A DNA stretch of 64,000 bases, taken from contig NZ_JAOBWS010000001.1 of the NCBI RefSeq assembly GCF_025245835.1, forward strand, positions 496,001 through 560,000, written 5' to 3'. The notes beneath the pieces are model-generated. The model did not search any database and was not told the DNA's origin. It worked only from the letters and a program-made list of their open reading frames with translations. The position numbers and the translations under genes are program-made. Origin of the DNA: Rheinheimera sp. 4Y26 (GTDB lineage Bacteria > Pseudomonadota > Gammaproteobacteria > Enterobacterales > Alteromonadaceae). Shown piece by piece: positions 27,343 through 34,128 of the stretch. Positions within the stretch are counted from its first letter, which is position 1; every line of letters begins with the position of its first letter.

Positions 27343-27741
27343 ATGTTTTCTCCGTATTTTCTAACTGATGAAAATTTGGGTTTGTACCCTGAAGTCGATG
27401 TACGAACAGATGCAAGTGGTGTTGTTATAAAGCTAGCATTCCACTCGCAGGTAATAGAAGTGCTCTTCCGCCATGTGATTGCATTCTATTGTGTTGAAGA
27501 AAGTAATTACGAGTTGTCGCCGCTACCGGGTATGTCTAGTGAAGTTGACTTTGTATCGCTGGGAAAGGGGGCAAAAGAATCTCCAATTTGGAAGTCTTCA
27601 GCCAATTACAGGCGCAGTTTTTATGCTCATCTTGATTCATATCTTGCAGATGCATCATTAGAATCATATTTAATTTTTGGTGCCGATTACGTGGTTTTGG
27701 TTGAGTCAATCGGTTTGGTAGATGTTAAGGTGGCAACTTAA
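27343..27741 (+). CDS. Cassette-type gene 2: hypothetical protein
   Basis: 132 residues, soluble, no signal peptide, no recognised domain. The first residues (MFSPYFLTDENLGLYPEVDV) start 9 bases after the GTTAGGT core, typical of cassette genes that carry almost no leader. Weak ribosome site. The stop codon is 3 bases before the next R'' core. Confidence 0.65.
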   Translation: MFSPYFLTDENLGLYPEVDVRTDASGVVIKLAFHSQVIEVLFRHVIAFYCVEESNYELSPLPGMSSEVDFVSLGKGAKESPIWKSSANYRRSFYAHLDSYLADASLESYLIFGADYVVLVESIGLVDVKVAT

Positions 27742-27743
27742 GC

Positions 27744-27819
27744 ACCTAACTATCCGCGTCATTCGGGGCCTGCGGCCCCTACGACGCTCACAAGTTCGCG
27801 CGCATGCGGGGCGTTAGCC
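27744..27819. other. attC-like site 2
   Basis: Begins with ACCTAAC, a perfect RYYYAAC core, and ends GGCGTTAGCC. In between is GGGGCC-TGC-GGCCCC, a perfect 6-bp stem. Total 76 bases. This is the clearest attC in the array. Confidence 0.8.
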
Positions 27820-27838
27820 AGCAAGAACAAGGAACGTC

Positions 27839-28165
27839 GTGCAATATTTTAATAGCCCCAGATACTTACCGTTTTTGCTGTTGATGAGTCTCAGTATGTG
27901 GTGCTATTTGGCTTTAATTGGTGCTTTGGGTGACTCACGAGCAACTGATCATAGCCTTACATCAGACGAAATGTATTGGTGGGAAATAGTATGGCTTTAC
28001 ATCACTGTGGGGAGCTTATTTTATATTGTGGTTTGCTCAGTCGTTCATTGCTTCAAGAATTTAAGCATGTTTGTTGCTCTAATAATTCTATTCGTCTGGC
28101 CTACAGCTTACCTATATGCGCTTTATCATCTGTACAAGATTTCAATAGGGTCTAAATATGGCTAA
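27839..28165 (+). CDS. Cassette-type gene 3: small multi-pass membrane protein
   Basis: 108 residues with three hydrophobic segments (FLLLMSLSMWCYLALIGAL; IVWLYITVGSLFYIVVCSVV; MFVALIILFVWPTAYLYAL). GTG start with AAGGA about 6 bases upstream. Family not recognised. The stop codon TAA is embedded in the GGCTAAC core of the next attC-like site. Confidence 0.7.
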   Translation: MQYFNSPRYLPFLLLMSLSMWCYLALIGALGDSRATDHSLTSDEMYWWEIVWLYITVGSLFYIVVCSVVHCFKNLSMFVALIILFVWPTAYLYALYHLYKISIGSKYG

Positions 28166-28238
28166 CAAACGCCAGCACAACGCGTCTGTGGCCGCTTTAC
28201 TCGCAACAAGTTGCTCGCCCGTGTGGCGGGCGTTATGT
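28160..28238. other. attC-like site 3
   Basis: Begins GGCTAACAAACGCC and ends GGCGGGCGTTATGT; GGCTAAC and GTTATGT are the two outer cores, and the adjacent AACGCC/GGCGGGCGTT arms are complementary. 79 bases. Confidence 0.75.
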
Positions 28239-28251
28239 ATAGGAGCATTAA

Positions 28252-28710
28252 TTGAAAAATCTAATGGAACTTTATAAAGGATTTTTGTGGGGGGTAGGTT
28301 TTTCTCTTGCGGCTGGGCTTATATTTTCAGTGCTAGTATCCAGGTTTGCTGCATCTATAGAATATGGTTACAAAAATCGCTTGCAGGAATTATCTTCAAA
28401 ACAATTGACGTTGCTCGCAGATTCTTTAGGTTTGGAAATAGTCAAAACCTCAATTGAATCTAAAAAAATTATTTTTGCTACAAAGCATATAAATTTGAAT
28501 GATTCTTCTTTTATCCATACTACGTACAACATTTCATTGAGCCTTTTTAACAAATCCGGAGAGTTTATTTCAAAGTGTGAGTCTGAGTTCCCTGATGAAA
28601 AATCAACTGAGAAAGACATTTATACAGTGATTGAATGCCCAATAATATTTGGGGAGGCTAATGAATTTGATCATGCAAAAATTGCGATCACACGACAACA
28701 AAGGACATAA
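28252..28710 (+). CDS. Cassette-type gene 4: single-pass membrane-anchored hypothetical protein
   Basis: 152 residues with one N-terminal transmembrane segment (GFLWGVGFSLAAGLIFSVLV) and a soluble, Lys/Ser-rich outer domain of unknown family, containing two Cys (ISKCESEF, VIECPIIF). The TTG start is supported by AGGAG exactly 6 bases upstream. Markedly AT-rich. ACATAAC overlaps its stop codon, the position of another R'' core, but no complete attC follows, so the array may be truncated here. Confidence 0.7.
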   Translation: MKNLMELYKGFLWGVGFSLAAGLIFSVLVSRFAASIEYGYKNRLQELSSKQLTLLADSLGLEIVKTSIESKKIIFATKHINLNDSSFIHTTYNISLSLFNKSGEFISKCESEFPDEKSTEKDIYTVIECPIIFGEANEFDHAKIAITRQQRT

Positions 28711-28726
28711 CAAATAAAGCTTAATA

Positions 28727-28893
28727 GGGGGCAGGTTTTGTGTTTTACCCTCATGCTAATTAGTTTATTTTTGCAGTCAGGTGCGCTGAAGTTTAGATTC
28801 TGAGGCTATGAGAGCTAAACAAAACGCAAGATCTGCCCCTGATCACTGCAGAGGCTATTAGAGCTAGGCAAAACACAAGACCTGACACTGATC
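28727..28893. repeat. REP-like element: inverted arms plus 43-bp imperfect direct repeat
   Basis: A left arm at 28727-28746 (GGGGGCAGGTTTTGTGTTTT) is inverted relative to two right arms at 28821-28839 and 28870-28889. The right arms lie inside two imperfect direct repeats of 43 bases (28802-28844 and 28851-28893) that both begin GAGGCTAT and end TGATC. Arms of this GGGGCAGGT...AAAAC kind are seen near REP-associated transposases in other gammaproteobacteria; no transposase is present here. Confidence 0.65.
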
Positions 28894-28917
28894 GCTATTA
28901 AATTGCTCAGGAGTGGT

Positions 28918-29646
28918 ATGGAAAACCTCGGTATTGTGCAGTTCTGGACTTTTCTCAGCGGTGTCATTGTCATTATTCTGCTGCCAGGGCCCAATAGTTT
29001 GTTTGTGCTCAAAACCAGCATCAGCCGGGGGGCTCAGGCGGCCTGGCAAGCAGTTGCTGCTGTGCTGATTGGTGATGCGGTGCTGATTTTATTGGCTTAT
29101 CTGGGCGTGGCTTCGTTGTTACTGGCATCCCCTGAACTGTTTCGCTGGGTGCGGTATTTAGGTGCTGCTTATTTGTTGTATCTGGGCGTGCAGATTTTAT
29201 TAAGCCTGCGCCAGCATAAGAGCAGCACCGCAGCAAAAAGCACGCAAACGAGAACGCAAGGCATTGCAGAAGGAACAGCAGAAGGCAGTACAGAAGACCA
29301 TGCAGCAGGCAGCATAGAAGAAAGCGCAGAAGTGCGCAGCACAAAAAAGACCGGTTCGGTGTTTCGTAAGTCTTTGCTTTTGAGCCTGACCAACCCCAAA
29401 GCCATTTTGTTTTACCTGTCGTTTTTTATTCAGTTTATCGACTACAGCTATCAGCCGGCCTGGTTGCCTTATCTGATGCTGGCGCTGGTATTGGAGCTGG
29501 TTAGCCTCTGTTATCTGACTGTGCTGATTTATGCCGGCCGGGCTATTGCCGGATTTTTTGGTCATCAACCCAAAGTGGCGATGGCGGGTAATCTGCTGCT
29601 TGGGCTGTTATTCAACGCTTTTGCCGTCCGGCTGGTATGGGCCTGA
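28918..29646 (+). CDS. leuE: LeuE-like amino-acid exporter (LysE/RhtB family)
   Basis: 242-residue inner-membrane exporter. LLPGPNSLFVLKTSISRG, AAVLIGDAVLILLAYLGVAS, RYLGAAYLLYLG and LSLTNPKAILFYLSFFIQFI follow E. coli LeuE closely, so leucine or related amino-acid efflux is likely. Unusual is a hydrophilic loop of about 45 residues (29215-29355) rich in Thr/Ala/Glu/Ser between the third helix and the LTNPKA motif, longer than in LeuE. ATG at 28918 with AGGAG 5 bases upstream. It begins 24 bases past the REP-like element. Confidence 0.85.
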   Translation: MENLGIVQFWTFLSGVIVIILLPGPNSLFVLKTSISRGAQAAWQAVAAVLIGDAVLILLAYLGVASLLLASPELFRWVRYLGAAYLLYLGVQILLSLRQHKSSTAAKSTQTRTQGIAEGTAEGSTEDHAAGSIEESAEVRSTKKTGSVFRKSLLLSLTNPKAILFYLSFFIQFIDYSYQPAWLPYLMLALVLELVSLCYLTVLIYAGRAIAGFFGHQPKVAMAGNLLLGLLFNAFAVRLVWA

Positions 29647-29830
29647 TGTAAGGGCTGTATCGGTGTCGTTTTTTGCATGCGTCACTCGCCGCTCTGAAAT
29701 AACCCAGGCTGCCTTTTGGGTGCTTTTGTGCCTATCCCAAATTTTCCACCACTGGTCACGGCTGGTGCTGGCGTTTTCGTGTTGTTGATTAGTCTGGCTT
29801 ACAACAGCTTCAAAAGAGCAAGGAAGCATC

Positions 29831-30298
29831 ATGCAAAAATTTATGGGGTTATTATCAGGCTTGGCTTGTGTGCTGTTTTTGGGCTTCTGTTGTGGTGCTG
29901 CAGCGCAGCCTGCGGATGCCCGGGTTCTCGATGCTGAAGAACTTAAAGCCAAAGTTGTGGCCATCACCGACGCACAAAATAAAGTGATGCTGAAAGGTTC
30001 CAGCCAGGCTGATGTGGATGCGCTTTTTGCTATGTATCACGCCGACTTTGTGTATCAGCACCAGGTGTATGGCGGTGAATATTCCAGAGAAAAACTGTAC
30101 GCCAATACGCTTAGGCTGCAGGCGATGGGCAAATACAACCTGACGGCGCCACGTTATCAGATCCAAGCACAAATACCGGGTTATAACGCCGTGGCGGTAC
30201 AGCGGATGGAAATGCAGCAGGGTGCGGTACACCATCATTTAGCAGTGTTTGAATTTCGGGGTGATAAAGTCAGCCGCATCATCGAGTATTGGCAATAA
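29831..30298 (+). CDS. Secreted NTF2-like (SnoaL-type) protein
   Basis: 155 residues with a signal peptide ending near GAAAQPADA. The mature part has the NTF2-like pattern of a long helix, then DVDALFAMYHADFVYQH, and alternating strands ending AVFEFRGDKVSRIIEYW. Such domains bind small ligands or act as minor enzymes; no catalytic residue can be assigned. Good AGGA ribosome site. The 184 bases upstream hold no recognisable element. Confidence 0.72.
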   Translation: MQKFMGLLSGLACVLFLGFCCGAAAQPADARVLDAEELKAKVVAITDAQNKVMLKGSSQADVDALFAMYHADFVYQHQVYGGEYSREKLYANTLRLQAMGKYNLTAPRYQIQAQIPGYNAVAVQRMEMQQGAVHHHLAVFEFRGDKVSRIIEYWQ

Positions 30299-30497
30299 AC
30301 AGCGAATACAAGCAGCCATAACAAAGGCAGATGCAAACGGCCTGGCGGAACAAAAAAGTGCAGTATCAGTTTTCTTGTTGTGACCAGCTTTTGCCTACAG
30401 CAGATACATACCTGATTTTTTAACCTTTTTTATCACCTGGCTCACGCCCTTTTGTGCAGCGGTTTTGCAGTCCGCTGCTTTTTTCTTTAGAACTTCG

Positions 30498-31409
30498 TTA
30501 ATTGTTGCCCGACAAAGCAGCCTCTAGCCAATCCAGATAAAACCAGCTGCTGCTAAATATGGTGTAGTTGCCGCTGCGGGTGGCATGCCAGGCATCGGCG
30601 CTGTGATTGTTCAATACAGCTACATCATCAGTTTGTGTGCAGCTTTGGCCAAAGCTTGCCACGCCAAGATGGTAATAGTTGCCCTGATAAAACCCCAATA
30701 ATGGTGCGCCGCTGTCAGCAACACAGTTGTTGTTATCGCCGCGGGCAAAACCAAGGCACAGCATTGAGGGCAGTACCGCGCCCTGATAAGCCGTTGGCCC
30801 GTTGCAGTTTATGTGAGCCTGCAGCGGCAAACTTTGTTGCAATAACTGCTCAGCCGCTTCACCTCTGGCATTCAAGGCGCCCCAGCTGGCGCTTTTCAGG
30901 TAAACACCGGGGTAAACCAGTTGCGCCATCACCCGGGCGTTTGGCAGTTGCAGTGGCCGAAACTGCGCTGGGGCAGCGCCTGCAAGTTGCAACAAGGCAA
31001 TGTCGTGTTGATGGCTGTGGTATTGATAAAGTGGATGACGCAGAATTTTTTGAATGCTGATAAGGCTGTGCTCTGACATGATCTGCTCACTGCCCAGCCG
31101 CACCTGTGCACCCGCCTGGTGATGTGCCACACAACGGGCTGAGGTGAGTACCCAGTCGGGTTTTATCAGCGCGCCACTGCAATAATGGCCACCTCCCAGC
31201 TGCACCGACACCATAAAACTAAATTCCTCTGCCGCTACCTCTGTGCCTGTTGCTATCAGCGGCAACGGATAAAGCTGAGCCAGGTTTTGTGCCGGCGCTT
31301 CAGGCTCAGGCTCAGAGGCCGCCAAAGCAGGGCCTGGAGAAGCCATAAACAGCGTGGCGACAAAAACAGCTATTGTCGCTGCAATCTGAAGTGTGATGGC
31401 TGGCCGCAT
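30498..31409 (-). CDS. Trypsin-like (S1) secreted protein with catalytic His replaced by Arg
   Basis: 303 residues with a signal peptide ending ...ALAASEP. The chymotrypsin fold is clear: GGGHYCSGALIKPDWVLTSA, HDIALLQL with Asp136, NCVADSGAPLL with Ser233, and LGVASFGQSC. Where the family has AAHC, this has SARC, so the catalytic His is Arg92 (codon CGT, one transition from a His codon). GDSGGP is also altered to ADSGAP. Probably a pseudo-protease or a binding protein; two His residues follow four residues later but would be out of register. The ribosome site is weak. Confidence 0.82.
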   Translation of the reverse strand: MRPAITLQIAATIAVFVATLFMASPGPALAASEPEPEAPAQNLAQLYPLPLIATGTEVAAEEFSFMVSVQLGGGHYCSGALIKPDWVLTSARCVAHHQAGAQVRLGSEQIMSEHSLISIQKILRHPLYQYHSHQHDIALLQLAGAAPAQFRPLQLPNARVMAQLVYPGVYLKSASWGALNARGEAAEQLLQQSLPLQAHINCNGPTAYQGAVLPSMLCLGFARGDNNNCVADSGAPLLGFYQGNYYHLGVASFGQSCTQTDDVAVLNNHSADAWHATRSGNYTIFSSSWFYLDWLEAALSGNN

Positions 31410-31732
31410 CTTTGCCGCTCCGCTTTGCTAACAGACTGAAGTTGCATGGGGTTTTGTTAGCCTTACAGCGGTTTCGCTCTGGCGCCAGCGCAGATGGATG
31501 ATGTCAGAAAAATATCAATAAATTGTCAGCGTCAGGTTTTTTAGTGTGGCATTTGCAACATATTTGTATGCATAAAACAGCGACAAGAATAAAAAACCAG
31601 CAATCAAATCAATTCGATAGCGAATTTGCCATCTGCCAGCTTGCCTTTGTGTCATAAACGCCAATACTTGGCATGAGCCGGCTCACAACAGAGGCCGGGG
31701 GAGAAAATTTTTCAAGTCTGGATGAGGTTGTT
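31410..31732. other. Divergent intergenic region, AT-rich
   Basis: 323 bases between the S1-like and DUF3718 genes. The stretch 31500-31640 is AT-rich and likely contains both promoters. No gene, strong hairpin or operator is seen. Confidence 0.45.
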
Positions 31733-32107
31733 ATGAAGAAAACTGTAACTGTAGTGGCGCTTGCGGTAACTATGCTGGCTTTTAGCGCACCTTCGGCGCT
31801 GGCGAATGATCAGTGGGCGACTTCTATATGTGAATATACCAAGGCGGATGATAAAAACCGCATCCGTAAGCTGTTAAGCGATAACAAACTGAACGTACGT
31901 AAAATTTATGACAGCGTGCAGTGCAATAACGAATCTCTGATTAAATTTGCCATGCGCAGTGACGCTTATGAAGTGGGTTCCTTTTTTGTCAAACAGATGC
32001 CGGCTAAAGCGCTGGTGGCAGAAGATTTAGAGGCCTGGGCCGGTGCTAATGGTTTGGCTTCTTCATCATTAATTAACGATATTAAAGCCCGGATTGGTCA
32101 GGATTAA
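31733..32107 (+). CDS. DUF3718-type small secreted protein (copy 2)
   Basis: 124 residues with a signal peptide (MKKTVTVVALAVTMLAF...ALAND). ICEYTKADDKNRIRKLL and SVQCNNESLIKFA align with the copy at 15917-16252, including both Cys residues, but this copy has a longer C-terminal helical tail. Start at 31733 with GAGG upstream; the in-frame extension from 31673 would bury the signal peptide. Role unknown. Confidence 0.75.
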   Translation: MKKTVTVVALAVTMLAFSAPSALANDQWATSICEYTKADDKNRIRKLLSDNKLNVRKIYDSVQCNNESLIKFAMRSDAYEVGSFFVKQMPAKALVAEDLEAWAGANGLASSSLINDIKARIGQD

Positions 32108-32131
32108 TCACTGTCCAAACAGGGGAAAAAC

Positions 32132-32160
32132 AAAGGGCGGTTAAGACCGCCCTTTTTGCT
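32132..32160 (+). terminator. Terminator after DUF3718 copy 2
   Basis: AAAGGGCGGT-TAAG-ACCGCCC followed by TTTTT, 25 bases past the stop. It may also serve the convergent ggt gene. Confidence 0.85.
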
Positions 32161-32216
32161 GTTTGTCAGTCAGCTATTTGCTCAGTTGGCTGTTTATTAC
32201 AGCTGAAAAAAGCCGC

Positions 32217-33956
32217 TTAATAACCTGCCGCCTGCCCATCTTTACGCGACTCTGACGCACCATAATACACGCCGGTTTTTGGGTCTTTCATAATTGCCTG
32301 ATAACCACCATAACCGCCAAAACCATAACGGATGTCGTGGCCTTTTTGCTGCAGTTGCTGAATGGTCTGATAAGGCACGCCACGCTCTACTTCAGTGTAA
32401 CCGCCGTTTTCCAGATACATCTGGCTGCCATCTGTAGGTTCAGTATTGCCAAGGTGCTGCCAACGGGCGGCGTCGCCGGCTTCCTGCAGGTTCATACCGT
32501 AATCAATCATATTCACCACAATCTGCACATGGCCCTGAGGCTGCATAGCGCCGCCCATCACACCAAAGCTGACATAAGGTTTGCCATCTTTCGTAATAAA
32601 AGCCGGAATAATGGTGTTAAAAGCACGTTTACCAGGCGCAAAAGCGTTGGCGTGTTTAGGGTCCAGCGAAAACATCTGGCCACGGTCCTGGAAACCAAAA
32701 CCTAAACCAGGCACCACCACACCAGAACCCATACCACGGTAATTTGACTGGATCAGCGACACCATATTGCCGTCTTTATCGGCTGTGGTCATATAAATGG
32801 TATCGCCTTCATACAGGTTGGGGTTACCTGCGTCCACCCGCTGCGCCGCTTTGTCGGTTATCAGCTTGGCGCGCTCCTTGCCATAAGCTTCAGAAATCAG
32901 GCCTTTGACCGGCACCTTGTGAAAATCCTGATCGGCATAAAATTTCGCCCTGTCTTCAAAGGCCAGTTTTTTTGCTTCAATTAAGGTGTGCAGGCTTTCT
33001 GCGCTGTTATAACCCATGGATTTTAAATCGAAATTTTTTAAAATTTGCAGCATCTGCAAAGCGGCAATACCCTGACCATTAGGTGGAATTTCCCAGACAT
33101 CAAAACCGCGGTAATTGACGGATACCGGCTCTACCCATTCAGATTTATGCGAGGCTAAATCTTCATAACGCAGATAACCGCCTTCTTTTTTCATAAAAGC
33201 GTCAATTTTCCGGGCGATTTCACCCTGATAAAAAGCGTCGCGGCCATCTTTGGCCAGAATTTTTAAGGTATTGGCAAGGCCTGGGTTTTTAAAAATATCG
33301 CCTTTTTTTGGTGCTTCGCCATTAATGGTAAAAGTGCCTTTAAAATCACCGGGTTGCGGCGACAATCTCGGCACCGATGCCCCCCAGTAATAGGCAATCA
33401 ATTCAGACACCGGAAAACCCTGCTCGGCGTATTGAATGGCAGGAGCCAGAATTTTATCCATTGGCAATTTGCCAAATTTGCCATGTAGGCTAAACCAGCC
33501 ATCCACAGCACCAGGCACGCTAATGGGCAACATGCCATAAGGAGGAATATCGGTGCGGCCGAGTTTTTTTACTTCAGCCTGCATTTTTTCCAGCGTCATG
33601 CCTTTGGGTGAACGGCCTGAACCATTGAGGCCAAACAGCTTTTTGTCTTTGGCCGACCAGACAATGGCGTATAAGTCACCGCCGATGCCGTTACCTGTGG
33701 GTTCCATTAAACCCAAAGCAGCGTTGGCGGCAATAGCGGCGTCTATGGCGTTGCCCCCTTGTTTCATAATATCCAGCGCAATCTGAGTGGCCAGCGGCTG
33801 ACTGGTGGCGGCCATGGCATGGGGGGCTATCACTTCAGAGCGACTGGCAAAATCATGGCCTGTAACCCTGTCATAGCTATATGCCGGACTGATGGCGAGG
33901 CTCAATACCGAAATCACAAAAACAGGTTTTAACAACACAACAGGTTTCGAAAACAT
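32217..33956 (-). CDS. ggt: Gamma-glutamyltransferase family protein
   Basis: 579-residue periplasmic Ntn-hydrolase precursor with a signal peptide ending SPAYS. Family landmarks are VIAPHAMAATSQPLATQIAL, NAIDAAIAANAALGLMEPTG, GIGGDLYAIVW, PGAVDGW and LEDRAKFYADQ-like FEDRAKFYADQDF. The predicted autocleavage nucleophile is Thr386 in GDTIYMTTADKDGN; the usual TTH is TIY here, as in the YwrD-like branch rather than E. coli Ggt. It probably hydrolyses glutathione or gamma-glutamyl peptides, but an acylase role is possible. GGAG lies 7 bases before the ATG. Confidence 0.88.
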   Translation of the reverse strand: MFSKPVVLLKPVFVISVLSLAISPAYSYDRVTGHDFASRSEVIAPHAMAATSQPLATQIALDIMKQGGNAIDAAIAANAALGLMEPTGNGIGGDLYAIVWSAKDKKLFGLNGSGRSPKGMTLEKMQAEVKKLGRTDIPPYGMLPISVPGAVDGWFSLHGKFGKLPMDKILAPAIQYAEQGFPVSELIAYYWGASVPRLSPQPGDFKGTFTINGEAPKKGDIFKNPGLANTLKILAKDGRDAFYQGEIARKIDAFMKKEGGYLRYEDLASHKSEWVEPVSVNYRGFDVWEIPPNGQGIAALQMLQILKNFDLKSMGYNSAESLHTLIEAKKLAFEDRAKFYADQDFHKVPVKGLISEAYGKERAKLITDKAAQRVDAGNPNLYEGDTIYMTTADKDGNMVSLIQSNYRGMGSGVVVPGLGFGFQDRGQMFSLDPKHANAFAPGKRAFNTIIPAFITKDGKPYVSFGVMGGAMQPQGHVQIVVNMIDYGMNLQEAGDAARWQHLGNTEPTDGSQMYLENGGYTEVERGVPYQTIQQLQQKGHDIRYGFGGYGGYQAIMKDPKTGVYYGASESRKDGQAAGY

Positions 33957-34128
33957 GACGGGCTCCGCTGATTTTTTGAGCCTAGAGCTTACTTTAGTGA
34001 TCGCTAAATTCCATCAACAAACGACCAACGCACCAGTTCCGCCGATGGCCGGTGCGCTACGCCCAAGCGCTGTATCTGGTTTTCATGGCATGATAATTTT
34101 TTAAATAGCAAAGCGCGCAGGAGTTGCA

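Noticed and set aside
26231-28900. Prophage or IS insertion in the accessory region
   Set aside because: No transposase, integrase, structural phage gene or terminal inverted repeats with target duplication; attC-like sites explain it better.
30635-31060. Long frame antisense to the S1-like gene
   Set aside because: Shadow frame; the minus strand has signal peptide and trypsin-fold motifs. It does not suggest a frameshift.
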